Shown piece after piece: positions 21,701-30,700 of a stretch of 64,000 bases of DNA. A program made the translations under genes and the position numbers. Position 1 is the stretch's first letter; every line of letters begins with the position of its first letter. Under the pieces are notes generated by a model. That model was not told the DNA's origin. It was given only the letters and a program-made list of their open reading frames with translations, and made no database searches. The stretch spans positions 1-64,000 of the forward strand of contig WEDG01004291.1 of assembly GCA_017591395.1 (NCBI GenBank), given 5' to 3'. The stretch comes from Schistocephalus solidus (Eukaryota; Platyhelminthes; Cestoda; Diphyllobothriidea; Diphyllobothriidae).

Positions 21701-24700
21701 GTCTTCGCGGGAAAAGAACTGCCAGCTATACACAAGCTTATTCCCCTACGGTAGATTATTTACCGCATGAAACGTTAATTGAAATTCAGAAAAGTGCATT
21801 GGGTTAAAGAGATTTTCTTAGGCGGAGTTGTACTATTGACTATCATGCAGCTTAATTCCAAGATACACGGCCGGAGTTCAGTCTTGACTGCGCATATATC
21901 CGGCATATATCCTAAGCTGTACTCAATGCGACCGCACATTCACCTCACGCATCGGCATGGTCGGTCACTTGCGAATACATCGTACAGAGACCGGTGAGCA
22001 AGTGCCTGGAGCACCATCACACAGCAGAGATCGTCGCCTCCACTGCCCTCACGCATTCACTCATCGCATGGGCCTATTCGGTCACATGCGCATCCATGAC
22101 AGCGGAATACACCACAATGCCGACAACACCGATAAACCATGCAACCCTCCGCCCCTGACATTCTTAGCGCCCCTGACACCGACAGTTCGACCGTCGTAGT
22201 TCGACGATGTCCACCGTATGCTCCATGGGAAAGTGGAGCAGGGACAGTGACTTGCGCGTGATTTAGTTTAAAGTGATATTAGACTTGCGCTGCATCTACC
22301 GCACTCTCTCCTCCTCCCCCACCTGAGCCCGGTGTCAAGACAGAGTCAAGAAGACCGGAGGCGGGAGAGGACGCAGGTGGCTGGCGCGGCCGGGTCCCCT
22401 AAGTCCAAGCCGCCCCTAGGCGTGCCACCACACCTCTATGTTCGGCATTTGTTATGGGAGCGCAACCCGAATAACGCATGCCATGCCCTAATGTGGCCCC
22501 CATGTTGGTCCAACAAATCTACCACGTGGCCCGTTTAGGAAGCACCACCACTACCATGAGTGACATCCCCCCCAGCCTCTGCCGATTTCTCCTGCCCACA
22601 ACTTCAACTCACGCATCGGCCTGGTCGATCACCTGCGAATCCATTGCACGGAGGCTGGTGAACCAGTGCCTGGGGCTCCAACATACAGTCGACGCGCCCG
22701 CCCTCACTGCTTTCACTGCTCCCGCACATTTACACACCACATGGGCCTATTAGGGCACATGCGCCTCCACGACAACCTCCGGTAAACCACCGGAGGCTAA
22801 GCTACATCAGCGCACACTACCTACACCAATACATCGACAACACCCTCACAATCACCATTTACCAGAGTATATCACGGTTTCCTAGAAACCGTGGCTGGGA
22901 AGTCTGCCAATCTGAAGCTACCACCAGACCACGCCGTCGGCTCAGTGTATTTGCTGTGTGTCGAGTGGCTGACCAGTGGACTGGGAGTCAGACGGCGATG
23001 GCTGCTCCATATCCCCCGAGTTAGTGAATCCTGGTGTGTGCGTTATGGAGGCCAGGTCGTGCTGTGGCGCGCGAAGACGGGTACGCCGATCCGTCAGCCA
23101 ATGCGCCCACTCCCACATCATCAACTGACCGGCTCGGACAGTGTCTGATGGTTAGGGTTAGGGAGAGAGTGAGGTCGACAGCTCAGCGCATTTTCCTCAC
23201 TATAAACAACCTGATGAGCTTGAAACTATCACGGTTCACTAAAAGCCGTGGCTTGGAAGGTTGCCAACTGACAGGATAACTCGGACCGCGTGGTCAGCCT
23301 AAAGTGTGTTTTGCGTGGAGTGGCTGACTGGCGGACTGAAAGTCAGGCTGCAATGGCTCCTTCTTAATGTGGTCTTTATGGCACCCCCACTCTGTGGGAT
23401 CCGAGCCAGGTGTGGTGGTACGCCCAGGGGCGGCTCCGGCCGCACCAGCCACCTGTGCCCTCTCGCATCTCCGGTCTTCTTGACTGTGTAATGAGACCGG
23501 GCTCAGGTGGGGGAGGAGAAGAGAGTGCGGTAACGTTGAGTGCCGCGGTTGGAAAGTTGCCAAATGATAATTACACTCAGACCTCGCAGTTAGTTCAATG
23601 TGTGTTGTGTGGAGTGGCTGACTGGTGGTCTGAGAGTCAGGCTGCGATGGCTCCTTCTTAACGTGACCTCTTGCTATCTCACACATGTGAGATGTAAGCC
23701 GTTCAACCCCCTGTTGTGTGAAATCCTGGTGCTTGTGTTTTGGGGGCCAGGTCGTGTACGTAGTACACGTAGACGAGGTCACCAGCAGCTGCGCCCGCTT
23801 TCGCATCAGACAACTGACCGGCTCGGACAGTGGTCTGGGTGTGGGGGTGGGGGAGAGAGTGAGGTCGAGAGCTCAGCGTATTATCCTCACTATAAACAAT
23901 CTGACGCGCTTGAAACTATCACGGTGCGCTGAAAGCCGTGGCTTGGAAGGTTGCCAACTGACGGGATAACTCGGACCGCGTGGTCAGCCCAATGTGTGTT
24001 TTGTGTGGAGTGGCTGACTGGCGGACTGAGAGTCAGGTTGCAATGGCTCCTTCTTAATGTGGCCTTTATGGCACTCCCACTCCGTGGGATCCGAGCCAGG
24101 TGTGGTGGCACGCCCAGGGGTGGCTCCGGCCGCGCCAGCCACCTGCGCCCTCTCCCATTTCCGGTCTTCTTGACTCTGTCTTGACACCGGGCTCAGCTGG
24201 AGGAGGAGAGAGTGCGGTAGCTGCAGCGCAAGGCTACTATCACTTAAAACTAATTCACGCGCAAGTCACTGTCCCTGCACCACCTGGTGTGGAGCATACG
24301 GTGGACCTCGTCGAAATCGACGGTCGAACGGCCATATATCCGGCCGACTGCAAACATAACAGTCATCAAAATGGCTACTTGAGTAGTATGATTTGTTACC
24401 GAGATTTTTAATGTCTTCATAAGTCCACATATATTTTATAGAAAACATCAAAAATCTAGATTTCCTTTATTAATTGTGCAGTTGGTTTCTACTACTAATA
24501 CGACTACCACTACTACTAATACTACTACTAGTCACTGTGCGGATCGAGTGAGCCGAAAGGCAGAGCGTAACGAGTGAGTTCCATTAACGATTGGTGAGCG
24601 TTCGTCAACGAATGTTTACTAAGCATTGACGCCGACGAAAGTTGGTGCCATAGGAACTATCGGTATATTTAAACTTATGGGGAACGGGTTTTCACTGATC

Positions 24701-27700
24701 CGCGCTCCGTTAAGCCAGTCAACCGGGAGGGAAGTGAAAAATTCCAACTCACCTCTTTTCCTGAGGAGAGTCCGCAGCAGATGGTAGGACCGGGGTGGAA
24801 GTGGCTTTAGACGGCTGGCTGCTCGGCAACACAAGACCCGGATTGGAAACCACCGTTAGATAAGCATTCATTTGCATGACTGCAGCGTCAAGAAGGGTTT
24901 GGACTTGTCGTAAGAGAGCTACGCGGGCCTCAACGCTGGCCCTAAGGCGAGCCTCGTCGGGTGGCTGAGCTAAATCCGCCGGAGGTGTGGGCATAAGGGG
25001 GGACAGACAGGGGAAGGGCACCGTGCCTAGATTGGGGAAAACAGAAATCGAATTAACTTTTTTCATCATTATCATCGTCATCGTCATCATCATCAACATC
25101 ATCCAATGTGATCTGATGCATGCAGTCAAGAAGGAATGCGAAATATCCAAGGATTGCTCACCAAAACAAACAATACCTCAATTTACATTATAGCGACAAG
25201 TTAAGCAATTATAGGGAGGGTATGAAATGATGAGAGACAGAGGACGGGTGGAAAGAGTACACTCTAGACGAACATCCGGGTAGCACTCAAATGAAATACG
25301 TAGATTGTGTAGCAAAAGTACCGGCGAAAAAATACAAGACGACTAACGCACGTCAGAAATTTCAAAAATTAGGCCAGTATACATTGGGACGACGCCCAAC
25401 CCTGATCCACGGCGTGGGCGCGACGCCGAGGACTTGCAAAAAAAATTAGTTTAAAGTGAGGCGGACTTGTATAGCATCTACCGCACTCTCTTTTCCCTCA
25501 CCCACGTTGTTTCGATGGCAATACAATGCTAAGACGACCGGGTGTAGGCGCGGGCAGTGGCTGTCAAAGCAAAAAATATCATCCACCCATGCCACGCGCG
25601 ACCTTATCCCAAATGCATGCACCAGACTGCTGTAAGGCCGACTCTGATCTCAAATGTGTGAGGGTGGCCCTGAAAGACCTAGATCTGGAAAGACAGACGA
25701 ACTAAGACGGCATCTGCTTCAGCCCCAATGATGCCACCAATATGTGCACTGAGCAGCACACATCTGCGCCCCTTATTTGGGTATGTGTGGCTTAACCTAC
25801 AAGTTAGCGGTATCGTCGAACGGAGCTTTGATCAGTGCCTCCCAACTAGTCGAGCAGATACTTGTCCCCACAAGAGTAGATGGCTTAAGACACAAGTAGG
25901 CCTGAAAGAGCTTTTGCCATAGTCTGCCTATCTTCAGTGATGGCCGACGGCTGTTACTGTATGCTTGGTCACTTGTTCAACTGGTAAGTAGTGGTTGTTT
26001 ATTATATTCAAAAATAAGCAATGACTGCTTGGTCTAGGAAGCCAAACAGAACAGTTTGCGAACGTTGCCATACATCGGCAAGATTATTAAATGAAGTCAC
26101 GCAAAAGATAAACTGGATAGCACTCCTGAAAATCAGTCATTTATTCGCAATAATACCTGGGATTATTATTGGTGGTGCCACAAATGGAGACGGGAACGGA
26201 TAGGGCATTTGACCAGGTTGAGCAGACGCTGGGTTGGGCATTGAAGGCCACGGTTGAAAGAAGTTAGGGCCCTGGATAAAGCAGCATGAAAATAGCACGA
26301 ATAGGTAAAGATCACAAAATCAGAGATAGCACACGAACCATCGCGTCCTGTGGCCTTAAAAAGCCTATACTGATGGAACTTTATCACAAGAAGTAACATC
26401 TAAAATATCTCCCTTCAGGTGACGTAGTCTATACTGCCAAAGGTCAAAAGTAGGTTTTTGCCAAGCGAATAAAGGGAAATGGATCAGTGGTTTTGATACC
26501 GCAATGCGGACTGTTGGTCGGAAAATCCGGCCTCCTTTTTGACTGCGAGAACGGGTCCGACTAAAGGGTAAGCTTACCGAGCCATGGCTCACACAGCGCT
26601 GGGCCGTCGCAAATGCCTGTTTTCGATATCTCCTCAGACATCTGATCACCTAGACATTCAAAGGCACGGCAATTGGAAGACGATCCCGGAAAACTAGTTT
26701 AATTCTATATTTTTCTTTCGTAGCGTAACTACGACCAGTAAGAACGGTTCCTAAATACTTCCTCAATTGCAAAGACAAAGACCGCAGTTTCTTAACAATT
26801 AGGCTGAGTCTAACAGCTTTCAAAGCTTTTTTCCTAGAGAGGGTTCGCCTTTTGCGTAGTTTAAAAGTAGTCTGTGTCAAAACACTCCTAAAATCTAAAA
26901 TTTGCCTGAAGACAAGTAGCACTGAAAAATATGTCTTCTCGATCAAGATGGGCGTCACTTAACTTACAGCACATCCCGAAAACAAGATTGGTAAGTGCGG
27001 TTCCTTCAAGGGACTCCAAGGAAAACTTGTAATTTGTTGATGAACGCTCACCGATCACTAACAGAACTCACTCGTTCAATTCTGCCTTGGCACTCACTCT
27101 CGAGCCCCGCCAGCCCCGCTAGTAGTAAAGTAGGCAGATTAATGGTTAGAGTGATGGATTTCTGATGGATGGGTCGCGGGTTCAAGCCTCGGGTGGTGAA
27201 CGACCCGAGATTTTGTATGACTGGCTGATGACGGCTAATAAGCCAGAAATGGCCATTCCAGTCTCCCTTGTCATTGGCGACACTATTCATCTTCCCAAAA
27301 CTCATTGTCATGAATGCTGCGATGCGAGAAACATAAGTCTTTTCAGAAAAAAAAGGAACGTTGAGTTTGGCCCAGTCAATGCATAGAACAGCATCACACT
27401 ACAATCTGCGATGAAATTAAATAGCGCATGGTTACATAAGGCTTTTAGGGTAGTTTGACGAGTGGAATTTCAAGTGGCCGAGTGAGTTTAGAATTGGGTT
27501 CATGACTGCGATAGCAGGAAATTCGAAGCCCACATTAAAAGGGCAGCCTATCATGCTGAGAAAACGATGAGAAATAAGCAAGAATGGCAGCAATAACTGA
27601 AAAATGATCGACGTTCCCGGTATTTGCATTAGGACGCTGGGTCTAGCAAATGCCATTCGGTGCTGCACGAGCAGCGACTTTCAGGAGCCAATGAAAACCC

Positions 27701-30700
27701 ACTAAAGGCAAGGGCTATGCCTAAGTAAATTTTAAAAAATCCCTTTTTAATGCCCGACACTTAGGAATCGATAAATTCAAACATCCGAAAACAAAAAATT
27801 CGAAGCACACTTTCAGTATTCTGTAGGGCTTGTTAGTATTCATTTATTTCAATATGACATAAGGGGAGGTTAAAAGTAAAATAGTCGATAACTACCAAAA
27901 TAAACATATTTCGATGACCCACGAACTGCAGATGCAGTCGCTTCGCCTACACTACCCTTCATGATAGTCGCATGTTTTTACCGCATCGATAATACACAAA
28001 CTACTTGTCATCCACGAACATCCCTTAGATCTAGGCCAAAATAATGCGCCCCAAACTCTTCAAAAGTGTATACCCTAAATGGCCAAACGTGTTGAGACTG
28101 ATGTTGAGAAGACCGATCGATGCGTCACCACTCGAACGCACAAAAGCCTTTATTCGGCTGCTGCTTTGATTTGCAAAACAACGGATGGAAGCAAATTTGG
28201 TGAACAGTTTCACCACAAACAAGGCAAACTTACAAATCCAACACCCGCAGCTGTAGGAAAGGCAGGCCGCGATGAGTCGGCGGTGCTGGTAGCGTTTGTG
28301 GAAGACGCTGATTCCAAGGGTGAATGTGAAGAAGTCGTTGCGGACCTGGGCTGGGCAACATGACGATCGCCACGTCCTGGCTGCTGCTGTTGTCGCTGTC
28401 CCTGTTGAGACGCCTGCGCCGGATTGCGCAAAACATTGAGCCTGCAGGTAGGACAGGTTTGTTGTCGTTGGAACCACGAACGCAGACAGGTTGCGTGGAA
28501 GATATGCGAACAGGGCAGTCGTTTGATAGAGCTTGCGACTTCCGAGCTTGATGGGCGTGGTTGCTGTTGCTGAACGGTCTCACCATTTGCAGGTGGGGCG
28601 GTAGCAAGTGTATGCATCTCTTCCCGGCAAATAATGCATACAGTATCACTAGAGGCTGCTAACTCAGCAACGGTAATATCCTGAAATACTGTATTCATCA
28701 GTCTGATAGCACGCTGCGACATGAGGAGATCCTGGCAAGACAAAACCATGAATAGTGGGCAATAAGGTAGGTAGAATGCAAATGCAGAAATTAGCAACCG
28801 GTTATTTTGCAGAAGGCAGCGATAAAACCATAAGATTTGCCTGAAAACGGCCTAGTCATCGAAATTATGGCGCAATGTGACCCAGCAAACAAACGAAAGC
28901 AATAGTAGGTAAGAAAATGGTTAGTGATTGCGGCATCCTGAAAAGACCCGGGAAAACGGAAATTATCAGCTTGGCTTGGCGACAGGAAAAAAGGTAAAGA
29001 TCGGACGCATATGCTTACCATGTACTTAGCACAAATAGTAACACGAAACCAGAGATTCCGTTTTTTGGATGCGTTTAAGTAAATCACACCATCAACAAAC
29101 GACCGGGCTTAGCTTGAGCTTTGTCGAGTACCATAACACTTATAGTTTATGATCTATAGAAAGCTATTTATACAAAACGTGGGGTACTACAATGGGCAAA
29201 GGGAAACTTACACCGGGTAGTGCTTAGAACTGAGATATTACAAAATAATTTGTATGACGAGACCGAGAGGTTCATCGAAATGGTCTAAGAAACACACAGT
29301 AAGAAAAAGAGAATGGAAAGCTGTAGCTTTGGGTTTCGCAAGCGGGAGATAATATTACAAGCAGTTTCGCAGATCACTGTCCATGAACTATACTTTGCTG
29401 TCAGAATCGAAACTATCAAATCAGAACTTATAATTGAAAAAAATTGTACGAAATTCGCATATAAAAACGCAGGTGTCTAGTAGACTACATGCGCTAGAAT
29501 ATCTATAATCATAATTATCAACTTTGATTTTCACATTTTCAAGGAAACAAATCGACCGTGCAGCTACTCAGTCAGATTGCTTCCGAAGGTAAATGTCCAG
29601 GAGACTCGGCAATGCAAGGAAATATAGATAGGCTAATTATAACACAAGGGTAAGGTTGAAAGATTCTCCTCGATATAAGTAAAATGTCAGATGCAGCATT
29701 TTTTCAGAGAAAGCGTTGATCAGACACATGGTACTGGTCGCCAATTGGCTGATATTCCCCACTAACTGTTGATGTTTTCATCGTTGACGACAAACTTCTG
29801 TGAGAGATTGACAGCTCAGAAAAATGCCCCATATGTTCTGGTGCTCCACTAGTCTCCCGCTATTTTACTGGAATACCCACCTACATTCGTGTCTTCCATT
29901 TTAATCTTACCTCCAAATATCTTTAACTTCTCTCAAATACATTTTTTCCACGGCCCGTGGAGTGGAAGGCAAAGACGTAAATTTTGGTCAGAGCCATTAC
30001 ATGCAAAAATAGCAGCGTATGACAAGTGTTTACATGGAGGATATGTTCACCGAAGTAGATAGAGTACGGAAAATTCAGGGCTGGTTTTGCCTTGGAGCTT
30101 CAAATAAGGGATTCAGGCGTGGCTGGCAGACGTTGACCAACGGGCCAGAAAATTACAACTCCAGTCTCCCATGTCAATTGCAGTACTTCCTCTATAAAGT
30201 AGTGCGTGGTGGAACCTTTCTGGTCAATGAGGACAAAACCATCAGCTTAATGATAGTGGTACTAAAGAAGATTTTGACAGCGGCGAAGACTTGCCAATAC
30301 TAAGACGGCGCTTGTGAAAACAGATAAACTATGATAAAAGAATGACGATACTGATAACCTATACAATATTGCAAAATCACGAGCTTATTCAAATTCCTTG
30401 AATCATGTAAAGTAAAGGAAAACTAGTAGGAAGATCGAGGATAAAAATGAATAAATTAACTGAGATTGAGTGCATTTGGGAGATAAAAAACCTTGTCGAA
30501 AATAACCAAAAAAATTACACTCACTCTGACCGTTTTCCGTAGGAAACGGAAATTGAGATAAATTGGTCTGACCATGAAGAGTGGGAAGGGATGATGCGAC
30601 CATAAAATTGGTGCGAATTCTAAGTAGAAGCTCAAACGGAATAGTCCGACGGCAATATCAGCATACAGCATGTACATTGCCTTTTGATCCCACGGAGAAT

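Noticed and set aside
26650..26958. Minus-strand basic 102-codon frame in HRD1 intron 7 as an extra HRD1 exon
   Set aside because: No matching HRD1 segment exists, and exon 7 joins exon 8 in phase without it.
30019..30303. Plus-strand 94-codon frame in HRD1 intron 6
   Set aside because: It contains an eroded hammerhead repeat and lies antisense inside an intron; probably fortuitous.
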